Source: Solirubrobacter phytolaccae (GTDB lineage Bacteria; Actinomycetota; Thermoleophilia; Solirubrobacterales; Solirubrobacteraceae). Taken from it: a DNA stretch of 32,901 bases. Shown piece by piece: positions 25,582-32,901 of this stretch. The position numbers and the translations under genes are program-made. Under the pieces are notes generated by a model. That model was not told the DNA's origin, did not search any database, and worked only from the letters and a program-made list of their open reading frames with translations. The stretch lies in NCBI RefSeq assembly GCF_027587195.1, contig NZ_JAPDDP010000083.1:1-32901 (forward strand). Direction: 5' to 3'. Position 1 is the first letter of the stretch; each line of letters begins with the position of its first letter.

Positions 25582-26109
25582 TTAGAGCGCGGGGATCAGG
25601 TCGCCGACAGTCGCCCTGAACTCGGGCATCTGGGGAGAGATCAAGTCCTCTTCGGCGTGTCGTTCCCACACGCCGTCGCTGCGATGCACGATCACGCGAC
25701 GGCCCACCGTGTCCACAAGCCACAGCTCGGGAACACCGTGTTCCAGGTAGAGCTCGCGCTTGCGGCCGAGGTCGTAGTGCCAGGTGCTCCGCGAGCGAAC
25801 CTCGACCAGCAGGTTCGCAGCCTTCTCGGCACGCCGGGTGTCAAGCGGCAGCGGTTCCTCGAACCACAGCACGTCCGGCGCGAGGACGCTGGTGTCGTAC
25901 ACGACATCGAGCGACAGGATCGCCGTGCCGCGGCCCGTTGGGCTCTGGGTCCACAGTCGGAGCGCCATGCCGATCTCGAGGACGACGTGCTGGTGGAGGG
26001 GAGTCGGCTGACTCACGACGACATGGCCGTCGATGAGCTGGGTGCCGCGCGGCCACTCGCGCGCCAAGAACTCCTCGACGGTGAGCCGATCGTCAACTGC
26101 CGTGCTCAT
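25582..26109 (-). CDS. Uma2-family (DUF820) putative endonuclease
   Basis: 175 residues. N-terminal LTVEEFLAREWPRGTQLIDGHVVVSQPTPLHQHVV; then the PD-(D/E)XK-like core VLAPDVLWF, NLLVEVRSRSTWHYDLGRKRELYLEHGVPELWLVD. The Asp of APDV and the Glu-x-Arg pair fit the degenerate nuclease site seen in many Uma2 proteins. The biological role of the family is not established. It stands alone between the MFS gene and the Cys-rich lipoprotein gene. Confidence 0.9.
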   Translation of the reverse strand: MSTAVDDRLTVEEFLAREWPRGTQLIDGHVVVSQPTPLHQHVVLEIGMALRLWTQSPTGRGTAILSLDVVYDTSVLAPDVLWFEEPLPLDTRRAEKAANLLVEVRSRSTWHYDLGRKRELYLEHGVPELWLVDTVGRRVIVHRSDGVWERHAEEDLISPQMPEFRATVGDLIPAL

Positions 26110-26130
26110 GCTCGCAATGGTAAGGCCACA

Positions 26131-26146
26131 TGCCCCTCCTAGGGCA
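26131..26146 (-). terminator. Weak hairpin after the lipoprotein gene
   Basis: TGCCC (26131-26135) and GGGCA (26142-26146) with a 6-nt loop, 27 nt past the stop at 26173. The stem is short and no T-run is seen. Confidence 0.25.
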
Positions 26147-26172
26147 CGGTGGACAGAGTTCGCCCCCTCCGG

Positions 26173-27387
26173 CTAGGAGAAGGTCACGAGCGGGCCGTCC
26201 ATGCTCTTGACGCCCGCGACGCACGCCTTGCGCGCAGCGGCCGTCGGGAGCTCGGGGCACCCGGTGGTGCGGAACTTCCCGTCGCTGACGACGCCGAGGG
26301 TCTTGCCGAGCCAGCGGTCGCAGGCGATCGCGAGCGCGCCGCGGAAGGTCGTGTTGCACGCCTTGATCAGGTCCACCGACATCTCGGGCGGGAAGTTCAT
26401 GAGGTTCTGGACCTTGGTGCCGCGGATGCAGGCGATGACGTCGGTGTCGACCTCCATGCCGGCGCAGACGGCGAGCTGGTTGACCGGGTCCGGCGGGCCG
26501 ATGACGCTCGCGCCGGTCACGCACGCCTGGCGCTGCAGGCCCTCGAGGCCGGAGCACAGCTCGTCGATCTGCGGGCCGGACTCGACCCGGGTGCCTTTCG
26601 CCGTCTCCACGAACGAGCGGTACCAGCACACGCGCACGAACAGCTCGGGCTGGGCGCCACACAGCTGACGCGGGTCGGTCACCAGGTCCTTCGGCTTGGC
26701 GGTGGAGTCGAGGCCGTTCACCGCGAACCAGTAGTCGTGGTAGATGCCCTGGGAGCAGTCGGCGGCGAGGCCGCTGCCCAGCTGCTCGCACATCTTCAGC
26801 GAGGACGCGATCTCCTCGTTGGTCAGGCGCATGAACGCGTGGCCGAAGCCGTGCGTGCAGCTGTAGCGCTGGTAGCGCGTCTCGGAATTCGCGCACAGGC
26901 GGACGGCCACCTTCGGCCCCGCCTTCTCGATCTCCGGCGCGACCGCGGTGACGAGGCCGTGCGCGTAGCCGGCCGAGCAGCCCGGGTCGTTCGTGCGCGG
27001 CAGGCTGTCCATCAGCTTCGCGAGCGTCAGGCCGGTGCGCAGCGCGTACTCGCGCGCGACCGTGTGCATGATCCCGTGGCAGTTGGCCAGCAGGAAGCCG
27101 GACTGGTCGGCGTACGCGGCCTTGGTGATGCCCTCGACGGCGGCGAGCGGGTCGCCCGCGCCGTTGACGATCGCGGCCAGCTCACGGGAGTAGCAGGAGC
27201 GGCCCTCGTCCTGGACGAGGCCGGCGCAGGAGTTCAGGTCGCCCGTGGCCGCCGGCTCGGCGGTGGCCTCCTCGATCGACTTCGTGAGCGTCTCGTCGGG
27301 CGCGGGCTTCGGGGCTTCGCTGCCGCCGCAGCTCGCGACGGTGAGGAGCATCAGCGCCGCGAGGGCGACGACGAGGAGGCGCCTCAC
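26173..27387 (-). CDS. Cys/His-rich lipoprotein of unknown function
   Basis: 404 residues from GTG 27387. MRRLLVVALAALMLLTVASC is a lipoprotein signal with lipobox VASC (Cys20). An Asp/Glu/Pro-rich tether follows. The mature part carries CAGLVQDEGRSCYSREL (54-70), then repeated His-Gly units each near a Cys: CHGIMH (103-108), GYAHG (140-144), CTHGFGH (177-183) and CSQGIYH (211-217). More Cys pairs continue to the C-terminus. The even spacing suggests tandem helical modules held by disulphides or binding a metal; no CxxCH haem motif is present. I do not know a named family. GTGA overlap with the upstream partner gene shows tight coupling. Confidence 0.8.
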   Translation of the reverse strand: MRRLLVVALAALMLLTVASCGGSEAPKPAPDETLTKSIEEATAEPAATGDLNSCAGLVQDEGRSCYSRELAAIVNGAGDPLAAVEGITKAAYADQSGFLLANCHGIMHTVAREYALRTGLTLAKLMDSLPRTNDPGCSAGYAHGLVTAVAPEIEKAGPKVAVRLCANSETRYQRYSCTHGFGHAFMRLTNEEIASSLKMCEQLGSGLAADCSQGIYHDYWFAVNGLDSTAKPKDLVTDPRQLCGAQPELFVRVCWYRSFVETAKGTRVESGPQIDELCSGLEGLQRQACVTGASVIGPPDPVNQLAVCAGMEVDTDVIACIRGTKVQNLMNFPPEMSVDLIKACNTTFRGALAIACDRWLGKTLGVVSDGKFRTTGCPELPTAAARKACVAGVKSMDGPLVTFS

Positions 27388-27773
27388 TGCGCGACCCAGC
27401 TCGTCCAGGAGGGCGTGCTCTCGTCGGTCGCGCCGACCCGGATGTGCAGCTCGCACAGCAGAGCGGCCGACGTGTCGTCCTGTGACGCGAACGTCACGAC
27501 GTTGGTGGTGCTCTCGTCGGGCGCGGCGAAGATCGCTTGGGGCGTGCCGGCCCGGCCACCGGCCGCGACGAGCTCACGCCCGACCTCGCGGGCGTAGCAA
27601 TCACGCGCGGCATCGCCCTTCAGGTTCGTGCAGAGCCCGACGTTGCCGCGCGCCGCGACCGCGGCGGACGGGTCTTCGCCGCGGACGAGCAGCACGCCGA
27701 GAACGGCGCCCGACGCCAGCAGGGCAACGAGCGCGGCCCAGCGGCGAGACGGTGACAGGAGACTCTGCGTCAA
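27384..27773 (-). CDS. Membrane-anchored partner of the Cys-rich lipoprotein
   Basis: 129 residues if TTG 27773 is the start. One N-terminal anchor (RRWAALVALLASGAVLGVLLV) leads to an outer domain. The domain contains CTNLKGDAARDCYAREV, which aligns without gaps to CAGLVQDEGRSCYSREL of the next gene with 8 of 17 identical positions. ALLCELHIRVG near the C-terminus has the Cys/His flavour of the partner. An in-frame ATG at 27878 would place the preceding terminator inside the gene, so I prefer the TTG. Possibly a shortened duplicate of the lipoprotein. Function unknown. Confidence 0.65.
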   Translation of the reverse strand: MTQSLLSPSRRWAALVALLASGAVLGVLLVRGEDPSAAVAARGNVGLCTNLKGDAARDCYAREVGRELVAAGGRAGTPQAIFAAPDESTTNVVTFASQDDTSAALLCELHIRVGATDESTPSWTSWVAQ

Positions 27774-27833
27774 GACGGATTCCAGCGTAGTCGGGGTGTT
27801 ACGCCACCCCTCCCCGAAAGGTTGGGTGCCTGA

Positions 27834-27869
27834 CCGGCCACCCGCCGGCCGGAGCCGACGGGTGGCCGG
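27834..27869 (-). terminator. Hairpin terminator of the M14 peptidase gene
   Basis: CCGGCCACCCG (27834-27844) and CGGGTGGCCGG (27859-27869) form a perfect 11-bp stem with a 14-nt loop, 17 nt past the stop codon. A second small dyad, GGGGTG/CACCCC, lies at 27793-27810. Confidence 0.7.
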
Positions 27870-27885
27870 AGCGGACATTCGCTCC

Positions 27886-29991
27886 CTACGGGTTCGTGGT
27901 GGAGAGCGTGAACGTCAGCGTCTTGCTGTACGTCCCCGTCCGCAGGGGGTCGCCGGCAGCGATGGCCTGCTTGAAGGCCACCGTCGCCGGATCGTTGCTG
28001 ACCGGTGCGGTCCAGGTCAGCAAAGGCGTGGGATTGGCGGAGCCGCCGACCGCGGCGAGCGCGGAGCCGGCACCGGCCGCCGGGCTCGACGCCGCCGCGC
28101 GGAGCGGCTGCGCGAGCGCGAACGCGCCGTTGACGAGCTTGCCCGTGTTCACGGTGTCCGCGTCGGAGACCGACAGCGTCGCGCTGCCGGCCGTGCTGAT
28201 CACGTCCGCCTTCGTGCTCGCGTCGTACTCGCGGGCGACACCGGGCACGAACGCGCCGAAGGTCGCCGGCACGCCGAGCGTGAGGCTGAGCGTCGCCGGC
28301 ACCGTGCCGCCGACGTTGCCGGTCGTGCACAGGCTGCGGTTCGCGAGCTCACCGCGCTTGATCTTGAGCGTGGTGCGCTCGAGCACCGTGCCGTCCGGCG
28401 CCGAGCAGACGAGCGTGTAGGACTCGTCCAGGTGCGTCGCGTTGTACTGGCTCGGGCGCACCGACGGGTTGACGTGCCACTCGAACCTGCCGGTCGCCGG
28501 GACCGTGATGCTCTGGGCGATCGTGTTCGGGAAGGCGCGGACCTCGGCGGGCTGGCCCGTCGTCCACACGGTGCTGGAGGTGTCCAGCGTGGTGCTCTTG
28601 GACAGCGTCAGCGTGGTGCCGGCCGGGGCGGTGCCCGTGAGCACGGAGTGCTTGTCGGCCTCGGTGGCCGCGGCGAACGCGTCGTAGTACAGGCCGCGCA
28701 TGGTCTGGTTCGCGTAGCGCGTGCCGGTGCCCAGGTAGTTGTCGATGACGTTCTGGTACGGCGGGTGGAACGTCTGCGTGCCGGAGAAGCCCGGGGTCGC
28801 CTCCGGCGTGAAGCCGAACGCGCCGTAGGCGTAGTAGGCCTGCTGCTCGGCGGTCGAGGACGCCTCGTAGTAGACGTCGGTCCACGGGCCCGCGGCCCAG
28901 CCGGGCAGGTTCTTGGAGAGGCGCTGCAGGAGGGCCTCGTACGCGACCTCGTCGGCGACGACGTCCGGCTCGTTGGAGGAGCTCGGCGCGCGCAGCAGGC
29001 GCTGGTCGGGCGTGTGGTTGTTGATCGCGACGGTGACGTTGCTCTTGTTGAGCAGGTCGATCATGCCCTGGATCTCGGGCTCGGAGCCCGGGGCCTCACC
29101 ACGCGTGTTGGAGGCGGTGGCGCTCGAGCTCGAGCCCGGGCCGCCCCAGAACGGCAGGTAGTTGCGGTTGAGGTCGATGCCGCGGTTGACGTTCGCGGCG
29201 AGCGTGCAGTCGGCGAGCGTCGGGATGACGCCGGCGGCGATGCGGCAGTTCTTGCGCTTCTGCTCGTTCTGCATCGAGCGGCTGAGGTCGTAGCCGTCAG
29301 GGTTGACGACCGGGACCGCGATCAGCTTGCCCTTCTCGAGCAGCGCGCTCGCGTCGTCGCCGGGCTTGTCGTTGAGCAGCAGGTCCCAGACGAACTCGAG
29401 CGTGAACTCGACGGTCGGCCACTCGCGGGCGTGGTGGGCGCCGCTGAGCAGGAAGCTCGGCTTCGCGCCGGCGGTCGCCACGTTGTGGCTGACCTCCACG
29501 CCGTAGATCGTCTTGCCGAGCAGCGACGTCTTGCTCAGCTCGAAGAGCTTGACCCGATCGGGGTAGGTCGCGGCGAGCTGCTGGAGCTCGGCGTTGACGT
29601 CCGTGAGCGTGCGGTACGCGACGCGGCCGGTCGGGAGCGTGGACAGCGGTGCGATGCCGCGCTCGGCGCGCTCCTGGTGGTCATCCTCGGAGTCCAGGTA
29701 GGCGTCGTTGGCGCCCTCCATGTCCTCGATCAACACCTTGTAGGCGTAGCCCGCGTCCTCGAGGATCTGCTTGTCCTCGGGGCCGTGGAGCATCAGCTCC
29801 GTCCGTGTCTCACCCTCGTGCGTCACGTCGAGGCCGAGCGCCTCGAGGTTGTGCAGCACAGCGTGGCTGGTCTCTTGGACCTCCACGAGCGTCGTCTTCG
29901 CCTGCGCGATGCCCGGCACGAGCAACGCGGTAGCCACCGCGAGCCCGGCAACGAGCTTGGAACCCTGCAACCCAATCCCCCCTCTGGTCAA
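27886..29991 (-). CDS. Secreted M14 zinc carboxypeptidase
   Basis: 701 residues. Signal peptide GSKLVAGLAVATALLVPGIAQA. After a propeptide-like stretch, the M14 domain runs from about 125 to 440. Zinc ligands are His187 and Glu190 in GAHHAREWP and probably His326 in INNHTPD; substrate motifs are NPDGYD and NRNYLPFW. Glu397 in FTPEATPGFSG is the likely general base. The last 250 residues are beta-rich and Thr/Ser/Ala-rich, perhaps a wall- or matrix-binding part. TTG 29991 is preceded by GGAGG; TTG 29970 is an alternative. The 83 bp before the gene show no clear promoter. A strong hairpin terminator follows. Confidence 0.92.
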   Translation of the reverse strand: MTRGGIGLQGSKLVAGLAVATALLVPGIAQAKTTLVEVQETSHAVLHNLEALGLDVTHEGETRTELMLHGPEDKQILEDAGYAYKVLIEDMEGANDAYLDSEDDHQERAERGIAPLSTLPTGRVAYRTLTDVNAELQQLAATYPDRVKLFELSKTSLLGKTIYGVEVSHNVATAGAKPSFLLSGAHHAREWPTVEFTLEFVWDLLLNDKPGDDASALLEKGKLIAVPVVNPDGYDLSRSMQNEQKRKNCRIAAGVIPTLADCTLAANVNRGIDLNRNYLPFWGGPGSSSSATASNTRGEAPGSEPEIQGMIDLLNKSNVTVAINNHTPDQRLLRAPSSSNEPDVVADEVAYEALLQRLSKNLPGWAAGPWTDVYYEASSTAEQQAYYAYGAFGFTPEATPGFSGTQTFHPPYQNVIDNYLGTGTRYANQTMRGLYYDAFAAATEADKHSVLTGTAPAGTTLTLSKSTTLDTSSTVWTTGQPAEVRAFPNTIAQSITVPATGRFEWHVNPSVRPSQYNATHLDESYTLVCSAPDGTVLERTTLKIKRGELANRSLCTTGNVGGTVPATLSLTLGVPATFGAFVPGVAREYDASTKADVISTAGSATLSVSDADTVNTGKLVNGAFALAQPLRAAASSPAAGAGSALAAVGGSANPTPLLTWTAPVSNDPATVAFKQAIAAGDPLRTGTYSKTLTFTLSTTNP

Positions 29992-30074
29992 GTCCCCTCC
30001 TGACCTTCATGTCCGGCGAGGCGCACGCTAGGGGAGTTGCCTCCACCGCGCGACTGCTTGGGTGTGGACTTCTC

Positions 30075-30656
30075 TCAGCGCAGGCCGTCGAACAGCGCGG
30101 CCAGGTCGAGCGGTTCGACGTCGACCTCGAGCGGCTGGAGCGTGCCGGTGGGGCCGTGGGTGGTGTACGTCGCGTAGCCGTCGGGGGTCGGGTCGCGGAA
30201 CACGCGCACGCGTCCGGCCTTGATGTCGACGACCCAGCACTCAGGGATGCCGGCCTCGGCGTAGAGCGGGGGTTTGATCTGCGTGTCGGTCTTGAGCGAC
30301 GTCTTTGCCACCTCGGCCACGAGCAGCGCACCGTACGGATGCTCGTGCAGGTGGTCCGCACGCTCGACGACGGCGATGTCCGGTTCAGGGAGCGACGTGT
30401 CGTCCGCCACTCTGATGACACCCTCGATGCGGACCCTATGTGAACCGGGGTTCCACAGCCACTCGGCCAGACGGCTCTTGAGCTCGCAGTGGTCGGGGCC
30501 TTTCACGGCCTTCTCCGTGAGCATCCCGTGCAGCAGCTCGAAGCGGTTGTCCTTCGGGATGATCCCGGCGTCCAACATCCGCATGACCTCGTCGGCCGTG
30601 AGCGGATGAATCGGGCTATCGCCGAGCACGAAGGCCATGGGGGCGATCGTAGTCAT
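30075..30656 (-). CDS. Second Uma2-family (DUF820) putative endonuclease
   Basis: 193 residues. HPLTADEVMRMLDAGIIPKDNRFELLHGMLTEKAVKGPDHCELKSRLAEWL is the Uma2 N-terminal half. SLPEPDIAVVERAD, LLVAEVAKTSLKTDTQIKPPLYAEAGIPECWVVDIKAGRVRVFRDP is the PD-(D/E)XK-like core. It is clearly diverged from the Uma2 protein at 25582-26109. The ATG at 30656 lies one base after the stop of the murein hydrolase gene, so it is co-translated with that gene. An internal Met (30638) is an alternative. Confidence 0.9.
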   Translation of the reverse strand: MTTIAPMAFVLGDSPIHPLTADEVMRMLDAGIIPKDNRFELLHGMLTEKAVKGPDHCELKSRLAEWLWNPGSHRVRIEGVIRVADDTSLPEPDIAVVERADHLHEHPYGALLVAEVAKTSLKTDTQIKPPLYAEAGIPECWVVDIKAGRVRVFRDPTPDGYATYTTHGPTGTLQPLEVDVEPLDLAALFDGLR

Positions 30657-30657
30657 T

Positions 30658-32007
30658 TCACGAGACCAGGCGGACGGTCAGCGCGGAGCCGCCGGGCGCG
30701 AGTGGCTGGCCCGCGCCGGACATCAGGCCGAGGATGCGGGCGACGTAGCCCTGCGTCTCCGGGAACGGCGGGACGCAGCCGCACGCGGCGACGCGGCCCG
30801 GGCCGGCGTTGTAGGCGGCGAGCGCGAGCGGGACGCTGCCGAACTGGCGCAGCAGGTCCCGCATCATGTGCGCCTGGGCGTTGATCGCCTCGGTCGCGTC
30901 GAACGGGTCTTCCAGGCCGTACGCCCGGGCCGTGCCCGGCATGAACTGCGCGATGCCCTGCGCGCCGGCTTTGGAGACGGCGAACGGGTTGAAGTTCGAC
31001 TCGGCGTACAGCTGCGCCGCGAGGAGCGTGGCGGAGACGTTCCAGCGCTGCGCGGCCTCGCGCAGGATCGGCGCGAACCTGGGCGGCACGAAGCCCGGAA
31101 CCGCGCCGCGGCCGACGCCCGCTTTGCCGTCGTTGCCGGTGGAGGACGCCGAGCCGGCATTGAGCGTGTAGCCGTAGTGCCAGGGCTCCCAGCTGTAGCG
31201 CTGGACGAAGTGGAAGCGCGTCGCGTTGGACGCCAGCCACGCGTAGGCCGCGGGCGGGCCGATGTCGAGCTCGGTGCCGTTGCGGTGCAGCGACTTCCCG
31301 GGCGGCGCGACCATCCGCGGGTCCGGATTGCGGGCGAACAGCACCGCCTGCTCGGCGTCCGAGCGGAAGCCGCTGTTGATCGTGAGCGCGACCCCGTCCT
31401 GCTTGGCGGCGGCCTCCAGGCGGTCGAACGCCTGTGCCACGTCGGGTCGCATCGGCTTGCCCTGTCTGTACGCGAGTGGGCCGTCGTAGCCGCCGCCGCT
31501 GGCGAAGCCGAGCTGCGGTGACGCGCCGAGCTGTGCCTCCGCGGTCGCCCGGATCGTCGCCTCCTGCTTCGCCTTGCCCCTGCCGACCTCGACGACGTCG
31601 GTGACGGCGACCCGCACGCGCACCGGCGCGATCGTGCCGGCGTCCGGGAAGCTCACGATCGCGGCGGCGCCGTTCTTGGCCGCGACCTGCAAGGCCACCG
31701 CGCGCCCGATCGCGAGGTACGCCTCCTTCTCCAGGTGCCGCGGGTTGGAGGCGTCATCGATGACCGCGGGCTCGAACAGCCGGTCGTAGTGCGCGTGCAT
31801 GGCCTTCGCGCCGGCGACCGCGGCCAGATCCGCCGCTCGCTGCGCCGCGGCCTCGCGCCCGACCGCCTTCGCGACGGCGCCCGCGATGACCACGGCGATC
31901 AGGACGCCGGCCAGGCCGCCGACGAGCAGGACCGACGCCTGGCCGCGCTCGGAGCTCGCGCGCCTGATGCCGCCCGAGCGTCGGGCTCGGGCCGCCGGGC
32001 CGCTCAT
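30658..32007 (-). CDS. TadE-like anchor fused to M15 peptidase and SLT transglycosylase
   Basis: 449 residues in three parts. Residues 1-190 are a TadE/TadG-like segment: SERGQASVLLVGGLAGVLIAVVIAGAV helix, then QRAADLAAVAGAKAM, as in actinobacterial pilus-locus TadE-like proteins. Residues 190-290 are an M15B/VanY D,D-carboxypeptidase with SGFRSDAEQ, the zinc motif SLHRNGTELD (240-249) and EPWHYGY. Residues 300-430 are a soluble-lytic-transglycosylase domain with the catalytic Glu in LYAESNFNPFAVS, AQGIAQFMPGTARAYG and LALAAYNAGPGRV. It could cut both peptides and glycan to open murein for a pilus. ATGA overlap with the upstream gene; the reading frame stays open further upstream but is not coding there. 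Confidence 0.88.
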   Translation of the reverse strand: MSGPAARARRSGGIRRASSERGQASVLLVGGLAGVLIAVVIAGAVAKAVGREAAAQRAADLAAVAGAKAMHAHYDRLFEPAVIDDASNPRHLEKEAYLAIGRAVALQVAAKNGAAAIVSFPDAGTIAPVRVRVAVTDVVEVGRGKAKQEATIRATAEAQLGASPQLGFASGGGYDGPLAYRQGKPMRPDVAQAFDRLEAAAKQDGVALTINSGFRSDAEQAVLFARNPDPRMVAPPGKSLHRNGTELDIGPPAAYAWLASNATRFHFVQRYSWEPWHYGYTLNAGSASSTGNDGKAGVGRGAVPGFVPPRFAPILREAAQRWNVSATLLAAQLYAESNFNPFAVSKAGAQGIAQFMPGTARAYGLEDPFDATEAINAQAHMMRDLLRQFGSVPLALAAYNAGPGRVAACGCVPPFPETQGYVARILGLMSGAGQPLAPGGSALTVRLVS

Positions 32008-32735
32008 CGGTCGCTCCCTCGTTCCGGGCGGATGAGGCGTCGGACCGTGGCCGCGGGACGGAGGCCGGCCCGTGCGAGCTCGCGGGGCAGCCCACGCCGC
32101 AGTGGCGGCGTGGTCGCGACGCGGGACAGCCCCGCCGTCGCCGCGATCGCCAGTGGCCCCTCCGGGTTCGCCGTGACGAGCACGACGAGGTCCTGGTCGG
32201 CGAGCGCGACGTCGATCGCCGCCGTCCGCGGCGCGGTGACCGCGAACACCACGGGCGCCGCGACGAGCGCGACCTGCCACGCCAGCGCGGCCAGCTCCGG
32301 ATCGGCCGGATCGAGCCGCACCCACGCGAGCCGGCCCCGCACACGCGGGTCGAGGCCTTCCGCCTGCAGCCGCGCGGCCAGCCGCCGTCCCGCGCCGCCT
32401 CCCCCACTCCCCTCCGGCAGCGGCGGACCGATCACCGCGACCGTCGCCGCCTTCGACCGCGTCTCCCGACGCAGCGCGAGCGCCAGCGCGGCCGCGACCG
32501 GCTCGGCCTCGCCCGCTCGACCGACGACCGCGGCACCCGTGACCACCTGGACCGGCGCGACGAGGTCCGCCACGCCGGGCGCCGCCCCGAGCGGGTCGCC
32601 CGGGACCAGCGCGGCGGCCGGCGAGAACGCGACGCCGGGCGCGGTCGGGGCGGACCCGGGCGGAACGTGCGGCGCGAGCGCGGGCGGCGCAGACGCGGAC
32701 GGAACGTGCGGCGCGAGCGCGGCCGGCGCAGACAC
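32004..32735 (-). CDS. Pilus-locus-associated protein of unknown function; start uncertain
   Basis: 243 residues from GTG 32735. The N-terminal 60 residues are Pro/Ala-rich and partly made of a 13-residue repeat (PSASAPALAPHV-like). The rest is an alpha/beta-looking domain: VQVVTGAAVVGRAGEAEPVAAALALALRRE, AATVAVIGPPLP, LAWVRLDPADPELAALAWQVALVAAPVVFAVTAPR, DLVVLVTANPEGPLAIAATAGL. The composition is that of real coding DNA, unlike the Arg/Gly-rich overlapping frame. The only start codon after the in-frame TGA at 32853-32855 arises from one base change in a repeat unit, so the true start may differ. ATGA overlap with the murein hydrolase gene places it in the same operon. Confidence 0.6.
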   Translation of the reverse strand: MSAPAALAPHVPSASAPPALAPHVPPGSAPTAPGVAFSPAAALVPGDPLGAAPGVADLVAPVQVVTGAAVVGRAGEAEPVAAALALALRRETRSKAATVAVIGPPLPEGSGGGGAGRRLAARLQAEGLDPRVRGRLAWVRLDPADPELAALAWQVALVAAPVVFAVTAPRTAAIDVALADQDLVVLVTANPEGPLAIAATAGLSRVATTPPLRRGLPRELARAGLRPAATVRRLIRPERGSDR

Positions 32736-32850
32736 GGACGGAACATGCGGCGCGAGCGCGGCCGGCGCAGACGCGGACGGAACATGCGGCGCGAGCGCGG
32801 CCGGCGCAGACGCGGACGGAACGCGCGGCGCGAGCTCGGGCGGCGCGGAC
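32662..32850. repeat. 39-bp minisatellite, about five units
   Basis: Units begin at 32662, 32701, 32740 and 32779, with a shortened fifth copy at 32818-32850. They differ by only a few bases. Each full unit is 13 codons long. In the frame of the 32004-32735 gene it encodes a Pro/Ala-rich VPSASAPAALAPH block. There are no unique spacers, so it is not a CRISPR array. Confidence 0.9.
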
Positions 32851-32901
32851 CGTCACCCGGGTCGTCCCGGCGGGCACGCCGGTGAGCTCGGCGGCGAACG
32901 C
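32851..32901 (-). other. Edge of an upstream gene, probably TadE-like (partial)
   Basis: Reading inward from the window edge, one minus-strand frame gives AFAAELTGVPAGTTRVTVRAA, which looks like the C-terminus of a TadE/TadG-type pilus protein. This frame has no stop before it enters the minisatellite, where it becomes Arg-rich nonsense. Its true end, or a frameshift into the next gene, cannot be settled here. Confidence 0.35.

Noticed and set aside
27628-30003. A 791-codon plus-strand open frame
   Set aside because: It is antisense to the M14 peptidase and its neighbours and has the Arg/Val/Gly-rich composition of a shadow frame in GC-rich DNA.
32662-32850. Regularly repeated 39-bp units resembling a CRISPR array
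   Set aside because: Units are directly adjacent with no unique spacers, are coding, and no cas genes are present.
32008-32877. Upstream in-frame extension of the murein hydrolase gene, giving a 739-residue protein
   Set aside because: Translation above 32007 is Arg/Gly nonsense, whereas another frame there has normal protein composition and ends in an ATGA overlap with ATG 32007.

Overview
The window is about 33 kb of very GC-rich DNA with tightly packed genes. Convergent genes overlap at their 3' ends, ATGA and GTGA stop/start overlaps are common, and GTG or TTG starts are frequent. The gene content points to an actinobacterium: a gap-pgk-tpiA-gpmI block near uvrC-rapZ, a TadE-like pilus-locus protein fused to murein hydrolases, Uma2 proteins and many secreted proteins. 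A soil member of the Thermoleophilia (Solirubrobacterales type) is my best guess. That is inference from composition and gene content, not from a marker gene.

Layout. 1-3.2 kb: the tail of a membrane protein, then on the minus strand hsp20, a broken DoxX-like gene, tgt and a SAM methyltransferase with an in-frame minisatellite. 3.3-6.3 kb (+): a large secreted DUF11-repeat protein whose signal peptide appears split by a one-base frameshift. 6.3-10.6 kb (-): a secreted DNRLRE-domain protein, a small membrane protein and a MarR regulator with a long palindromic operator. 10.7-15.1 kb (-): the glycolytic operon gap-pgk-tpiA-gpmI, with every junction overlapping. 15.2-18.6 kb: an accessory patch holding a small membrane gene, a 168-bp element with inverted-repeat ends, and two back-to-back oxidoreductase/TetR pairs (SDR/TetR and MDR/TetR), each with palindromic operators over the start codons. 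18.6-21.4 kb (-): uvrC-rapZ. 21.5-24.4 kb (+): a secreted glycosidase-like protein, a threonine-aldolase family lyase and a two-domain glyoxalase. 24.4-26.1 kb (-): an MFS transporter carrying a perfect palindrome inside its coding sequence, and a Uma2 protein. 26.2-32.9 kb (-): a Cys/His-rich lipoprotein with a membrane-anchored partner, a secreted M14 carboxypeptidase, a second Uma2 protein, a TadE/M15/SLT fusion, and a pilus-locus protein that starts in a 39-bp minisatellite at the window edge.

How the parts relate. gap-pgk-tpiA-gpmI covers the lower-glycolysis steps from glyceraldehyde-3-phosphate and triose isomerisation to 2-phosphoglycerate. In many actinobacteria yvcK and whiA lie between rapZ and gap; here that interval holds the two TetR-regulated oxidoreductase cassettes and the small inverted-repeat element instead. 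The right third is dominated by cell-surface and cell-wall proteins. The observations I would follow up first are the 15578-15745 element that supplies stop codons to both neighbours, the palindrome at 24964-24986 inside the MFS gene, the paired Cys-rich proteins at 26173-27773, the triple-domain murein hydrolase at 30658-32007, and the suspected frameshift near 3331.
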